A stretch of 64,000 nucleotides of DNA from Microbacterium keratanolyticum (GTDB lineage Bacteria; Actinomycetota; Actinomycetes; Actinomycetales; Microbacteriaceae). The DNA lies in NCBI RefSeq assembly GCF_016907255.1, contig NZ_JAFBBQ010000001.1:1922001-1986000 (forward strand), given 5' to 3'. The notes below the pieces were generated by a model. It made no database searches, was not told the origin of the DNA, and was given only the letters and a program-made list of their open reading frames with translations. Below are positions 8,643-16,411 of the stretch, one piece after another (positions within the stretch are counted from its first letter, which is position 1; every line of letters starts with the position of its first letter). The translations under genes and the position numbers were made by a program.

Positions 8643-10352
8643 ATGGATGCCGCCTTCTTCTACATCGTCGTCGGTGCTGTCGCTGTCGCGGCGATCGCGC
8701 GCTGGAGAGGGTGGCCCGCTCCGCTGCTCGTGACGATCGTTGCGCTCGCGGCATCCTTCCTTCCCTTCGTGCCTGAGATCACGATCGACGGGCATGTGCT
8801 GTTGAACATCGTGCTGCCGCCGCTGCTGTACTCGGCGGCGCTGGATGTGTCGTTCGTCAGCTTCTCGCGCAGCCTTCCCCAGATCCGACGTCTGGGAATC
8901 GGGCTTGTCGTCGTCACGGCGGTCGCCGTCGGGTTCGTCGCCTGGTGGCTGATGCCGTCGCTCACTCTGCCCGGTGCCCTCCTGCTGGGCGCGATCGTCG
9001 CGCCGCCGGATGCGGTCTCCGCCGCCGCTATCGGACGCAAGCTCGGCCTGCCTCGACGCGTGATGACCGTGTTGTCGGGGGAGAGTCTCATCAACGACGC
9101 GACATCGCTCACGATGTACCGGGTCTTCGCGGGCGTGATCGTCGGCGCGGCGTCGTTCGTCCTCTGGGAGTCGATCTGGCAGTTCCTCGTTGCGGTCGTC
9201 GTCGGCGTCGCGGTCGGTGTGGTCTTCGGGATCGTGCTGCATCAGCTGCGGATGAGGGTCAGCGATCCGGTCGTCAACGGCACGTTCGGTCTGCTGGCTC
9301 CCTTCGGTGCCTACGGCATCGCGGAGCACCTGCTCGGATCGGGCGTGCTCGCGGTCGTCGCGATGGGCCTGTTCGTCGGCTACAACGCTCCGCGCACCGA
9401 CTATCTGACGCGTCAGCAGGAGGCGCCGCTGTGGCTGTCGGCTGACTTCCTGCTCGAGTCCTTCGTCTTCGCGTACATCGGCCTCCAGCTGCCTCGTGTG
9501 CTGGCGGATCTCAACGACGGCGCGGTCGGAGAGGTCATCGTACTGGCGATCGGGGTACTGCTGGTCGTGCTGATCGTCCGACCGCTGTTCGTGTACCCGG
9601 CGCATGCCTGGGGGCAGTGGTGGCTGCGGCAGAAGGTGCGGAGGTGGGAGAAGCATCGCGGCACTGTGCCGGAAGAGCGCGAGCGTCCGGCCAAGCGCGG
9701 TCACCGTGCGCGCACGGAGCAGCAGCTGAAGGCTCGTGTCGCGGAGTCGGCGCTGTCGTGGAAAGACAATGCGGTGATCTCGTGGGCGGGAATGCGCGGT
9801 GTCGTCACACTTGCCACGGCGCTCGCCGCCGCTGACCTGGCGGGCCTGGATCCCAACGCGGAGCATGCGATCGTCGTGGTCGCCTTCGTTGTCACGGTGG
9901 GCACCCTGCTGCTGCAGGGCCTGACGCTGCCCTGGATGATCCGTCGGCTGGAGGTCGTCGACGACGTGGAGGCGAAGGAGGATGAGCGGCAGATCGCGGC
10001 CGTGCGCGCTCGCAGCCGCGAGGTCGGCAAGGCGTATCTGAGGGAGGCGCGCACCCGCTGGGCCGCCGAGTATGGCGAGGAACAGCTTCGCACCTTCGAC
10101 GCGTTCGCGAAGCGACTGGTGAAGTTCGAATCGGATGCCGACGCTGTCGCCCCGGATGCTGCGCCGGCCCAGATCGGATACGAGCAGTTCCTTCCTCTGA
10201 TGAAGGGATGGCTGTCGGTGCGGCGTGCACTGCTGCTGGAGGAACGCGACGCCGGCACGCTGAGCGAAGAGGTCATGCATGAGCTGATCGCCGCGATGGA
10301 TGCGGAAGAGCTCGCGCTGGATGCGCGCGCCGCTACTCGCTATTCCCGTTGA
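8643..10352 (+). CDS. CPA1-family Na+(K+)/H+ antiporter
   Basis: 569 aa with about 12 hydrophobic segments in the first 420 residues and a hydrophilic C-terminal tail. Family marks include the FLPFVPEI/VLPPLLYSAAL region, LGAIVAPPDAVSAAA with the ion-site Asp, GESLINDATSL with the conserved ND pair, and WAGMRGVVTLATAL. A charged insert (KVRRWEKHRG to RARTEQQL) lies between the late membrane segments, and the tail (about 430-569) is rich in Glu/Arg helices. It exchanges protons for monovalent cations in pH and salt homeostasis. ATG 8643 lies 6 bases after a TACTCT -10 box (8631-8636), indicating a leaderless mRNA; upstream in-frame codons overlap the divergent oxidoreductase. Confidence 0.93.
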   Translation: MDAAFFYIVVGAVAVAAIARWRGWPAPLLVTIVALAASFLPFVPEITIDGHVLLNIVLPPLLYSAALDVSFVSFSRSLPQIRRLGIGLVVVTAVAVGFVAWWLMPSLTLPGALLLGAIVAPPDAVSAAAIGRKLGLPRRVMTVLSGESLINDATSLTMYRVFAGVIVGAASFVLWESIWQFLVAVVVGVAVGVVFGIVLHQLRMRVSDPVVNGTFGLLAPFGAYGIAEHLLGSGVLAVVAMGLFVGYNAPRTDYLTRQQEAPLWLSADFLLESFVFAYIGLQLPRVLADLNDGAVGEVIVLAIGVLLVVLIVRPLFVYPAHAWGQWWLRQKVRRWEKHRGTVPEERERPAKRGHRARTEQQLKARVAESALSWKDNAVISWAGMRGVVTLATALAAADLAGLDPNAEHAIVVVAFVVTVGTLLLQGLTLPWMIRRLEVVDDVEAKEDERQIAAVRARSREVGKAYLREARTRWAAEYGEEQLRTFDAFAKRLVKFESDADAVAPDAAPAQIGYEQFLPLMKGWLSVRRALLLEERDAGTLSEEVMHELIAAMDAEELALDARAATRYSR

Positions 10353-10388
10353 CGCCGCGTCTGCTCCGGAGTAGGCCTGGAGTACGAG

Positions 10389-11033
10389 GTGAGCGCAGTG
10401 GACAGATTCCGTGATCGCGACGAAGCGGGGCGTCTGCTTGCCGACCGGCTGACTGAGCAGGCGAGGCCGGATGCCGTCGTGCTGGCTTTGCCTCGCGGAG
10501 GCGTCCCTGTCGCGGCCGTCATCGCCGCACGACTCGGGATGCCGCTGGATGTGCTCGTCGTGCGGAAGCTGGGTGTGCCGTGGCATTCGGAGCTGGCGAT
10601 GGGCGCGGTCGGCGAGGAGGGTGCGACGGTGTTGAACGACGATGTGATCGCCGCGGCGCGCATCGACGAGACCACGCTGCAGGGGGTGATCGCTCGGGAG
10701 CGGTCCGAGGTCACACGACGCGTCGACCGATTCCGGGGCGCACGGCCGCCGGTTCCACTGGCGGGGCGCAGGGCGATCATCGTGGACGACGGGGTGGCCA
10801 CGGGAGCCACCGCCCGGGCGGGGTGCGCGGTCGCACGACTTCGCGGCGCAGCATCCGTCGTGCTTGCGGTGCCTGTTGGTGCGCCATCGGTGATCCGCGA
10901 CCTTCGTGAGGTGGCGGACGAGATCATCTGCCTGCACGAGCCGCCCGGATTCATGGCAGTGGGGATGCACTATCTCGACTTCCGTCAGGTCGAGGATGCG
11001 GAGGTCGGGCGACTGCTGCGCGCCGGTCGCTGA
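10389..11033 (+). CDS. Phosphoribosyltransferase family protein
   Basis: 214 aa, type I PRTase fold. The PRPP-binding loop is visible as AIIVDDGVATGATARAG (hydrophobic-VDDG-A-TG-T), and the N-terminal ALPRGGVPVAAVIAARLG and VVRKLGVP segments match the stand-alone PRTase-domain proteins that are often found with small heat-shock or dormancy genes in actinobacteria. The nucleobase or other acceptor is not predictable. The start is GTG 10389 after CTGGAGTACGAG; GTG 10398 (MDRFRD) is a possible alternative. It starts 36 bases after the antiporter gene and could be cotranscribed with it. Confidence 0.88.
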   Translation: MSAVDRFRDRDEAGRLLADRLTEQARPDAVVLALPRGGVPVAAVIAARLGMPLDVLVVRKLGVPWHSELAMGAVGEEGATVLNDDVIAAARIDETTLQGVIARERSEVTRRVDRFRGARPPVPLAGRRAIIVDDGVATGATARAGCAVARLRGAASVVLAVPVGAPSVIRDLREVADEIICLHEPPGFMAVGMHYLDFRQVEDAEVGRLLRAGR

Positions 11034-11037
11034 ACAC

Positions 11038-11084
11038 AAGGGGATCGGATGTCAGGACGAGGAGTCCTGACATCCGATCCCCTT
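11038..11084. terminator. Perfect 21-bp bidirectional terminator hairpin
   Basis: AAGGGGATCGGATGTCAGGAC (11038-11058) and its exact complement (11064-11084) flank a 5-base loop GAGGA. It sits between the convergent phosphoribosyltransferase and DUF2795 genes. The arm starts with AAGGGG and ends with CCCCTT, so both directions finish with a short U pair. This is among the most stable stems in the window. Confidence 0.9.
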
Positions 11085-11098
11085 CGGACTTCCTCGGA

Positions 11099-11311
11099 TC
11101 AGGCCGCGAGAAGCACGGCGGCTTCCGCCGGCTCGCGCAATGCGAGACTCACCTGCCAGCTGGCGCTGAAGCTGCGTTCGGGGAGCGCCTCCAGCGCCGA
11201 GCAGTCGGCGGGTGCGAGTTCGTCACGGCGCGCCTCGCGGAGGAGATCGTCCTTCGTCGCGGGGTACTCCATGGTGAGGAGGAACCGCTGAAGAGAGGGT
11301 GAGGTCGTCAT
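11099..11311 (-). CDS. DUF2795 small protein
   Basis: 70 aa. The core YPATKDDLLREARRDE followed by ALEALPERSF matches the DUF2795 pattern, a short helical domain common in actinobacteria and often linked with stress genes. Function unknown. The ATG is preceded by AAGGACCG, an acceptable RBS. It is 33 bases downstream of the Hsp20 gene on the same strand, with no terminator between, so the two form a heat-shock-type operon under the promoter at 11850-11878. Confidence 0.85.
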   Translation of the reverse strand: MTTSPSLQRFLLTMEYPATKDDLLREARRDELAPADCSALEALPERSFSASWQVSLALREPAEAAVLLAA

Positions 11312-11344
11312 TTTCGGTCCTTCCGTTCTCTGATGAGGGGCGGG

Positions 11345-11767
11345 TCAGGCGTCGATCGCCTGTCGATCCTCAAGATTGTCGACGCGGATCTTGCGTGGCT
11401 TCGCACGCTCGCTGACCGGGATGACGACGGTGAGCACTCCGCTCTCGTACGACGCCGAGATGTGATCGACGTCGACGCCATCGCCAAGCGTGAACTGGCG
11501 CAGATAAGCGCCGTCGCTGCGCTCGCGAGTGATCCAACGCATGCCTTCGCCGTTGCCGGCGGTGCGCTGTGCCCGGATCGACAGCTGCGATCCGTCGATG
11601 TCGACGTCGATGGATCCGGGGTCGGCGCCGGGGATGTCGGCATGGAGCAGATAGCGGTCACCGTCGCGACAGAGGTCGACGGGCATGGTGCGGGGTGTGC
11701 GGACGGAGTCGAGCACGCTCGCGGCGAAGCGGTCGAGCTGACTGATCGGGTCGAGTGTCATTGCCAT
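11345..11767 (-). CDS. Hsp20/alpha-crystallin small heat-shock protein
   Basis: 140 aa. It has a short N-terminal arm (QLDRFAASVLDSV), an alpha-crystallin domain from about residue 28 to 125 with YLLHADIPGADPGSIDVDID, ERSDGAYLRQFTLGDGVD and the diagnostic ASYESGVLTVVIP (A-x-x-x-n-GVL-T), and a short tail without a clear IXI motif (PRKIRVDNL gives I-R-V). It should bind unfolded proteins without ATP and hold them for refolding. The RBS GAGAGGAG is ideally spaced before ATG. A MerR/HspR-like gene is divergent, and the promoter between them is one of the clearest sigma-70-type promoters in the window. Confidence 0.94.
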   Translation of the reverse strand: MAMTLDPISQLDRFAASVLDSVRTPRTMPVDLCRDGDRYLLHADIPGADPGSIDVDIDGSQLSIRAQRTAGNGEGMRWITRERSDGAYLRQFTLGDGVDVDHISASYESGVLTVVIPVSERAKPRKIRVDNLEDRQAIDA

Positions 11768-11849
11768 GGTGTTCTCCTCTCGTATAGGGGTGCGATCCCG
11801 GATGCGTCATCTCCGTCGGTGGGAAACCTGCATCCGGCGCTGTAGATTT

Positions 11850-11878
11850 TTTATACCCAAATGCGTGGAAAAGTTCAA
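11850..11878 (-). promoter_or_regulatory. Sigma-70-type promoter of the hsp20 operon with overlapping inverted repeat
   Basis: On the minus strand TTGAAC (11878-11873) and TATAAA (11855-11850) are separated by exactly 17 bp, about 75 bases upstream of the hsp20 start. An inverted repeat CCCAAA (11856-11861)/TTTGGG (11884-11889) has one arm in the spacer touching the -10 box and the other arm just upstream of the -35 box. It is a good candidate operator for the divergently encoded MerR-like regulator. Neither CIRCE nor a recognisable HAIR box is present. Confidence 0.82.
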
Positions 11879-11919
11879 CAGGGTTTGGGAAGATCGACGA
11901 GAACGATGAAGGAGATGCT

Positions 11920-12213
11920 GTGGCGAGTCATGACCCGGGAACCCCGCTGTACGGAATCGCCGTCGCGGCGCAGCTCGCCGGCGTGCCTGAACCCACGCTC
12001 CGTCTCTACGAGCGCCATGGGCTGCTGAACCCATATCGGAGTGAGGGGGGCACGCGCCGCTACAGCGAAGACGATCTGGAGCGGCTGCGTCGGGTCGCGG
12101 GGCTGCGCGATGCCGGTGTGAATCTCGCGGGGATCAACCGTGTGATCGACCTCGAAGACGAGAACGCGGATCTGCGGCGCGAACTCGACGCCCGCGCCGA
12201 CGCCGCAGAGTGA
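11920..12213 (+). CDS. MerR-family (HspR-like) transcriptional regulator
   Basis: 97 aa. The winged-helix part is LYGIAVAAQLAGVPEPTLRLYERHGLL followed by RSEGGTRRYSEDDLERLRRV, the standard MerR DNA-binding pattern; then a short coiled coil ends in an acidic tail. It lacks any effector domain or metal-binding cysteines, which fits the HspR group of heat-shock repressors. The GTG start is preceded by GAAGGAGATGCT, a strong RBS. It is divergent from hsp20 and the palindrome over the hsp20 promoter is its likely binding site. HspR itself usually controls dnaK/clpB through HAIR boxes; that box is absent here, so this may be a specialised paralogue. Confidence 0.85.
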   Translation: MASHDPGTPLYGIAVAAQLAGVPEPTLRLYERHGLLNPYRSEGGTRRYSEDDLERLRRVAGLRDAGVNLAGINRVIDLEDENADLRRELDARADAAE

Positions 12214-12226
12214 ACAGAGAAGAAAC

Positions 12227-12255
12227 GACCCCGCACTGCAACGCAGTGCGGGGTC
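12227..12255. terminator. 13-bp perfect hairpin terminator
   Basis: GACCCCGCACTGC (12227-12239) pairs with 12243-12255 around an AAC loop; CTT follows on the plus strand and the upstream side has AGAAAC. It separates the convergent MerR-like and dicarboxylate symporter genes and can serve both. Confidence 0.9.
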
Positions 12256-12274
12256 TTGACGGGAGTGCTCGGTA

Positions 12275-13720
12275 TCAGCGGGCGGGAGCGGGCTCCGCGG
12301 ATGCCTCGGGTGCAGCATCCGGGGCCGTGCTGTCGTCCTCGTTGCTGTCGTCGCCAGAGTCGTCGGCGAACGGCAGGCCCTCACGGGGAGCGTTGTAGAG
12401 CTCCTCATCGAGGATGCCCTCGCGCTTGGCGACGATCGTCGGGATGAGCGCCTGACCTGCGACGTTGACCGCGGTGCGGCCCATGTCGAGGATCGGGTCG
12501 ATCGCGAGCAGCAGACCGACACCCTCAAGGGGCAGGCCCAGGGTCGACAGCGTCAGCGTGAGCATGACGATCGCGCCCGTGGTGCCGGCGGTTGCGGCGG
12601 AACCGACGACCGAGACGATCACGATCAGCAGGTACTGCACGAAGTTCAGCTCGATGCCGAAGAACTGTGCGACGAAGATCGCGGCGATGGCCGGGTAGAT
12701 CGCGGCGCAGCCGTCCATCTTGGTCGTCGCGCCGAACGGCACGGCGAAGGATGCGTAGGCGCGGGGCACACCGAGGTTGCGCTCGGTGACGCGCTCGGTC
12801 AGGGGCAGCGTGCCGATCGACGAGCGGCTCACGAAGGCGAGCTGCACGGCGGGCCACACACCCGAGAAGTACTGCTTGATCGAGAGGCCGTGCGTCTTCA
12901 CGAGAATCGGGTAGACCACGAACAGCACGAGCGCGAGACCGACGTAGATCGCGATCGCGAACCAGGCGAGACCGACCAGCTTGTCCCAGCCGTACTTGAT
13001 GACGGCCGATCCGATGAGGCCGAAGGTACCGAGCGGGGCGAGGCGGATGATCCACCACAGCACGCGCTGGATGACCTTGAGCAGCGACTCGGTGAAGGCC
13101 AGGAACGGCTCGGCCTTCTTGCCGGCCTTGAGGGCGGCGATGCCGATGACGGTCGCGACGACGATGACCTGGAGGATGTTGAAGCCAACGCTCGACGAGA
13201 ACGTGCCCTCAGCAGCGCCCGGATAGGTGCTGACCGTGATGCCGAGGAAGTTCTGCGGGATGAGGCCGAGCAGGAAGTCCCACCACGAGCCGACGCGCGA
13301 GGGCTCTGCGGGCGCTTCGAGGCCTTCTCCGGCGCGAGCGCCCGGCTGGATGATGAGGCCGAGGGCGATACCGATCGACACGGCGATGAACGCGGTGATC
13401 GCGAACCACAGCAGCGTCTGGCCTGCGAGGCGAGCGGCGTTCTGCACGCGGCGCAGGTTCGAGATGCTCGCGACGATCGCGGTGAAGATCAGCGGAACGA
13501 CAGCGGCACGCAGGATCGTGACGTACGACGAGCCGATCTTGTCGAGCGTGTCGGACAGCACGGTCGGCGCACCGTCGACGGAGATCTGGCGGCCGATGAG
13601 GCCGGCGGCGATGCCGAGCACGAGCGCGGCGAGGATCTGGAAGCCGAACGACGTCAGCAGCTTGCGGATGGGGCTGCGCGTGTCGGGCGCCTTGGCGGCG
13701 CGGGCGGTGGTGGTGCTCAA
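12275..13720 (-). CDS. Dicarboxylate/amino acid:cation symporter (DAACS family)
   Basis: 481 aa from a TTG at 13720. The transporter core has about eight membrane segments and two re-entrant loops. Typical marks are ILRAAVVPLIFTAIVASI, a serine-rich hairpin (FVSRSSIGTLPLT), ATTKMDGCAAIYPA (the N-M-D-G-like motif carrying cation/substrate residues), and DPILDMGRTAVNVAGQAL near the C-terminus. It imports glutamate/aspartate or C4-dicarboxylates with Na+ or H+. An acidic tail (DDSGDDSNEDDS) follows. GGGAG precedes the TTG; the earlier TTG at 13765 coincides with the likely transcription start after TAGCGT, so it is less likely. Confidence 0.92.
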   Translation of the reverse strand: MSTTTARAAKAPDTRSPIRKLLTSFGFQILAALVLGIAAGLIGRQISVDGAPTVLSDTLDKIGSSYVTILRAAVVPLIFTAIVASISNLRRVQNAARLAGQTLLWFAITAFIAVSIGIALGLIIQPGARAGEGLEAPAEPSRVGSWWDFLLGLIPQNFLGITVSTYPGAAEGTFSSSVGFNILQVIVVATVIGIAALKAGKKAEPFLAFTESLLKVIQRVLWWIIRLAPLGTFGLIGSAVIKYGWDKLVGLAWFAIAIYVGLALVLFVVYPILVKTHGLSIKQYFSGVWPAVQLAFVSRSSIGTLPLTERVTERNLGVPRAYASFAVPFGATTKMDGCAAIYPAIAAIFVAQFFGIELNFVQYLLIVIVSVVGSAATAGTTGAIVMLTLTLSTLGLPLEGVGLLLAIDPILDMGRTAVNVAGQALIPTIVAKREGILDEELYNAPREGLPFADDSGDDSNEDDSTAPDAAPEASAEPAPAR

Positions 13721-13886
13721 GGGGACTCCCGTCGATGCGCGCCGGGTGCGCGCCGTGGAGTTCAACGCTAGACACCGTCATTCATTCCCGTGAATGGTGT
13801 GACGCCGCGTGACACCGAGTGTGACGCCGCGTGACACTCCGGCGGCTGACGGCATACTGAGGGCTGGTCAACAGAGAGTGGGCGCG

Positions 13887-14654
13887 ATGTCGGTCATGCA
13901 GAAGTTCTCCCTCGAGGGCCGGGTGGCGCTCGTCACGGGCGGCAACCGAGGGATCGGACGCGGCATCGCGCAGGCGCTCGCCGAGGCGGGGGCTGCGGTC
14001 GCGATCACTGCGCGCACGGCTCAGGCGGCTCAGGATGCTGCCGCCGAACTCACCGCGGAAGGCCACACGGCCCTCGGCGTTGCCCTCGACGTGACGGACG
14101 CCGACAGTGTCGAGTCCGCCGTTGCGGAGGTTGAGGTCGCGCTCGGCCCGATCGACGTACTGATCAACAACGCGGGCATCTCCATCGGCGGTGCGGCGCT
14201 CGAGATCGATGACGACGTCTGGACGCAGACCCTCGACACCAACCTCAACGGTGTCTGGCGCTGCAGCCGCGCCGTCGGTCGTCGCATGGCCGAACGCGGT
14301 GGCGGCACGATCGTGAACATCGGCTCGATGTCGGCCATGATCGTCAACCAGCCGCGCTGGCAGCCGGCATACCTGGCCTCGAAGGCCGCGGTGCATCAGC
14401 TGACGAAGGCCCTCGCTGCGGAGTGGGCTGCGCACAGCATCCGGGTGAATGCGATGGCGCCGGGGTACATCCTCACCGAGGCGTCCCCGGTCGATCAGCC
14501 CGAGTACTACGCGTCTTGCGTCGAGCCTGCCGCGATGAAGCGCTGGGGGACACCTGAGGAGCTCGGCGCGGTCGCCGTGTTCCTCGCCAGCGAGGCATCC
14601 AGCTTCATGACCGGCTCCGTGCTCGTCGTTGACGGTGGCTACACGCTGTTCTGA
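13887..14654 (+). CDS. SDR family NAD(P)-dependent oxidoreductase
   Basis: 255 aa, a classical short-chain dehydrogenase/reductase. It has the cofactor motif VTGGNRGIGRGIA (TGxxxGxG), NNAGIS, the catalytic tetrad elements Asn (NGVWRCSRAV region), Ser (NIGSMSAM), and YxxxK as YLASKAA, and a C-terminal FMTGSVLVVDGGYTLF. Members of this type include gluconate 5-dehydrogenase and other sugar or polyol dehydrogenases; the substrate is not determined. ATG 13887 was preferred to the upstream 13809 because the extra 26 residues overlap the promoter region and have no homology. It stands alone between repeats and regulators. Confidence 0.9.
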   Translation: MSVMQKFSLEGRVALVTGGNRGIGRGIAQALAEAGAAVAITARTAQAAQDAAAELTAEGHTALGVALDVTDADSVESAVAEVEVALGPIDVLINNAGISIGGAALEIDDDVWTQTLDTNLNGVWRCSRAVGRRMAERGGGTIVNIGSMSAMIVNQPRWQPAYLASKAAVHQLTKALAAEWAAHSIRVNAMAPGYILTEASPVDQPEYYASCVEPAAMKRWGTPEELGAVAVFLASEASSFMTGSVLVVDGGYTLF

Positions 14655-14678
14655 GTCTCAGCCGGAGGCTGGTGTCCT

Positions 14679-14748
14679 GCGAGAAACCACAAACGCCGCG
14701 AGAAACCACGGCAGAACACGTGTCTCGCGCTGAAAGTGGTTTCTCGCG
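14679..14748. repeat. GAGAAACCAC palindromic intergenic repeat, copy 2
   Basis: GCGAGAAACCAC occurs twice (14679-14690, 14698-14709), followed by the inverted arms GTGTCTCGCG (14720-14729) and GTGGTTTCTCGCG (14736-14748). The order, spacing and sequence match copy 1 at 4607-4676. It lies between the convergent SDR and XRE-regulator genes. Confidence 0.8.
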
Positions 14749-14762
14749 GAGGTGTCGCCGCG

Positions 14763-14990
14763 TCAGGAGAGAACGAGCAGCTCGCCGACCTCGCACCCGA
14801 GCGCATCGCAGATCGCGCGGAGGGTCGAATACCGGATGGCCCGGGCGCGGTCGTTCTTCAGCACCGAGAGGTTCACGATGCTGACGCCGACCCGTGCGCT
14901 CAGCTCGGTGAGTGTCATGCCGCGCTCGGCGAGCAATTCGTCGAGACGGCAGTGGATGCCGGTTTCCTCTTCTTCTGCCGCGGGAGTCAT
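14763..14990 (-). CDS. Small XRE-family helix-turn-helix regulator (YozG-like)
   Basis: 75 aa, almost entirely a single HTH domain: RLDELLAERGMTLTELSARVGVSIVNLSVLKNDRARAIRYSTLRAICDALGC. This is the short Cro/C1 type found next to DUF2975 membrane proteins in many Gram-positive genomes. Its start overlaps the stop of the upstream DUF2975 gene (ATGA), so the three genes are one transcript. The likely role is autoregulation through the TTATCGA motifs at 16208-16258. An acidic leader (AAEEEETG) precedes the domain. Confidence 0.9.
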   Translation of the reverse strand: MTPAAEEEETGIHCRLDELLAERGMTLTELSARVGVSIVNLSVLKNDRARAIRYSTLRAICDALGCEVGELLVLS

Positions 14991-15592
14991 ACGAGGCCCT
15001 CGGTTTCCTTCTGCAACCGGATGCCACGGCGGAACGCGTGTCCGAGCAGGCCGACGGCAACGGCGATCGCCCAGACGGGCGCGAAGGCCGCGAACTCGGT
15101 GGGATGAATCGGCTCACCCTCGATGCCGACCGCGGCGAGCACGCCGTTTCGGGCGAGGGTGTCGAAGCTCATCACTCCGACGCCCCCGATGAGCAGTGTC
15201 CATCCGATCACGTCGAACGCCCGTGCGGTCGCGGTCACGAAGAAGCCTCCGCGGAGGAAACGCCACGCCACGAAGGCGACGGCGGCGGTCACCGTCAGGG
15301 CGGCAAGGCCCGCGATGATTCCGGATACTGCGCCCGACGCCATCGACACCGCGTTGACGTCAGGGGAGACGACGAGCACGGAATCCGTGAGCGCTGCGCC
15401 GAAACTCGTGTCGACCGGCAGTTCATCGATGTGCAGACGCCAGGCGAACCCATCCGGGCGGAACATGTCGAAGAGTCGAAGCGTGGTCGTGATGATCGTT
15501 CCGATGCCCGCCGCGATGGCGAACAAGATCACGGTGACGAAGTCGGCCGTCGCCGAACGCTGGGCACGGGTCGGGGCGGGAGCGGTGTTCAT
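14987..15592 (-). CDS. DUF2975 membrane protein, copy B
   Basis: 201 aa with four predicted membrane segments: about 16-38, 85-115, 125-150 and 165-190, with an extracytoplasmic loop after the first. The final residues LQKETEGLV match the C-terminus of its upstream neighbour (LQRDTEGLV), showing they are paralogues. DUF2975 proteins have no known biochemical function; genomic pairing with a YozG-like regulator is the rule. Start and stop overlap its neighbours (TGATG upstream, ATGA downstream). The tandem duplication suggests the two proteins may form a heteromer in the membrane (inference). Confidence 0.85.
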   Translation of the reverse strand: MNTAPAPTRAQRSATADFVTVILFAIAAGIGTIITTTLRLFDMFRPDGFAWRLHIDELPVDTSFGAALTDSVLVVSPDVNAVSMASGAVSGIIAGLAALTVTAAVAFVAWRFLRGGFFVTATARAFDVIGWTLLIGGVGVMSFDTLARNGVLAAVGIEGEPIHPTEFAAFAPVWAIAVAVGLLGHAFRRGIRLQKETEGLV

Positions 15593-16197
15593 CAGACAAG
15601 TCCTTCCGTGTCGCGCTGGAGGCGGTCACCGACGGTGAAGGCGGTGCCGACGGCGGCGATCGCGAATGCGCCGAGGATCAGCGTGAACGGCGCGATCGTC
15701 ATCACGAGATTGTCGAGGCCGGGGGCTGCCTCGGCGATCGCAGCGTTGGCGAGCATCGTGTCGAAGAACTTCGCGAGCGAGAAGCCCGCGAGCCCTCCGA
15801 CCCCCGCGATCATCACGAGGCGCGTGTTGCCACGGCTGAACACCCTGCCGCGCAGGATGTTGCGGCTGAGGAGGACGAGTGTCGCGACGATCGTGAGAAT
15901 CGTGAGGAGGAAGGTGAGCTGACCGAGGATCCCGGGCACGATCGCGATCGGGTCGAGACTGTCGGCGAGGACGACACCCTGCTCGATCGCGAGGTCGAGG
16001 TTTCCGCCTGAGTGGGCGATCGTCGCGTTCTGGCCCGTGAACTCGACGAGCACCGGCACATCGGTGCCGCGTGCGATCTCGATGATGCGCGCGATGGCGG
16101 TGATCGCGCTCCCAGCGGCGATCGCCGCGCCTGCGGCGACGAAGGCGAAGAGGGCGATCCGGTCGCCCCGCGTGAGGGCTGTCTGCTGGCTGGTCAT
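15592..16197 (-). CDS. DUF2975 membrane protein, copy A
   Basis: 201 aa, the same length as copy B, four hydrophobic segments and the same LQRDTEGLV-type end. It is the first gene of the three-gene operon, preceded by AAAGGACC as RBS and by an AT-rich control region carrying three TTATCGA-type boxes. Function unknown; the arrangement (two membrane proteins, then a one-domain regulator) resembles small sensory modules in which the membrane component controls the regulator, but no direct evidence for that is visible. Confidence 0.85.
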   Translation of the reverse strand: MTSQQTALTRGDRIALFAFVAAGAAIAAGSAITAIARIIEIARGTDVPVLVEFTGQNATIAHSGGNLDLAIEQGVVLADSLDPIAIVPGILGQLTFLLTILTIVATLVLLSRNILRGRVFSRGNTRLVMIAGVGGLAGFSLAKFFDTMLANAAIAEAAPGLDNLVMTIAPFTLILGAFAIAAVGTAFTVGDRLQRDTEGLV

Positions 16198-16207
16198 TCT
16201 CGGTCCT

Positions 16208-16258
16208 TTATCGATTGTCGTTGTTATCGATGAGCGTTAACATAACGACTTTCGATAA
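16208..16258 (-). promoter_or_regulatory. Control region of the DUF2975-XRE operon with three TTATCGA boxes
   Basis: TTATCGA occurs at 16208-16214 and 16224-16230, and inverted as TCGATAA at 16252-16258. The stretch is clearly AT-richer than its surroundings. Spacing between the first two is 16 bases and the third is opposed, so a pair of dimers could bind. It lies directly upstream of the first operon gene and is a probable autoregulatory operator; a TSS cannot be placed. Confidence 0.6.
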
Positions 16259-16411
16259 GCGGCGTCAAGTGTCTCGTCTCGTTCGCCGCGTGCGACGACC
16301 GTGGGCCCTGCTATGCCGACGGCGAACACGGGCATACCTGGTGGCGCTGGTCGTTACTCTCGATGTACAGGCGCCGCAGCGTCTTCGCCCTGTGCGATAA
16401 GGAGTCACAGC

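Noticed and set aside
8577..11039. 820-codon minus-strand frame opposite the antiporter and phosphoribosyltransferase
   Set aside because: Shadow of real plus-strand genes; very rich in Arg, Gln and His, with no family match.
11821..11920. HAIR or CIRCE operator upstream of hsp20
   Set aside because: Neither CTTGAGT-N7-ACTCAAG nor TTAGCACTC-N9-GAGTGCTAA is present; only the CCCAAA/TTTGGG repeat was found.
13721..13765. N-terminal extension of the dicarboxylate symporter to TTG 13765
   Set aside because: That codon coincides with the likely transcription start after TAGCGT and lacks an RBS; TTG 13720 has GGGAG upstream.
16282..16295. ClgR operator upstream of clpC
   Set aside because: TTCGCCGCGTGCGA keeps only the CGC-N5-GCG skeleton and misses the central A and flanking positions, so I do not list it as a site.
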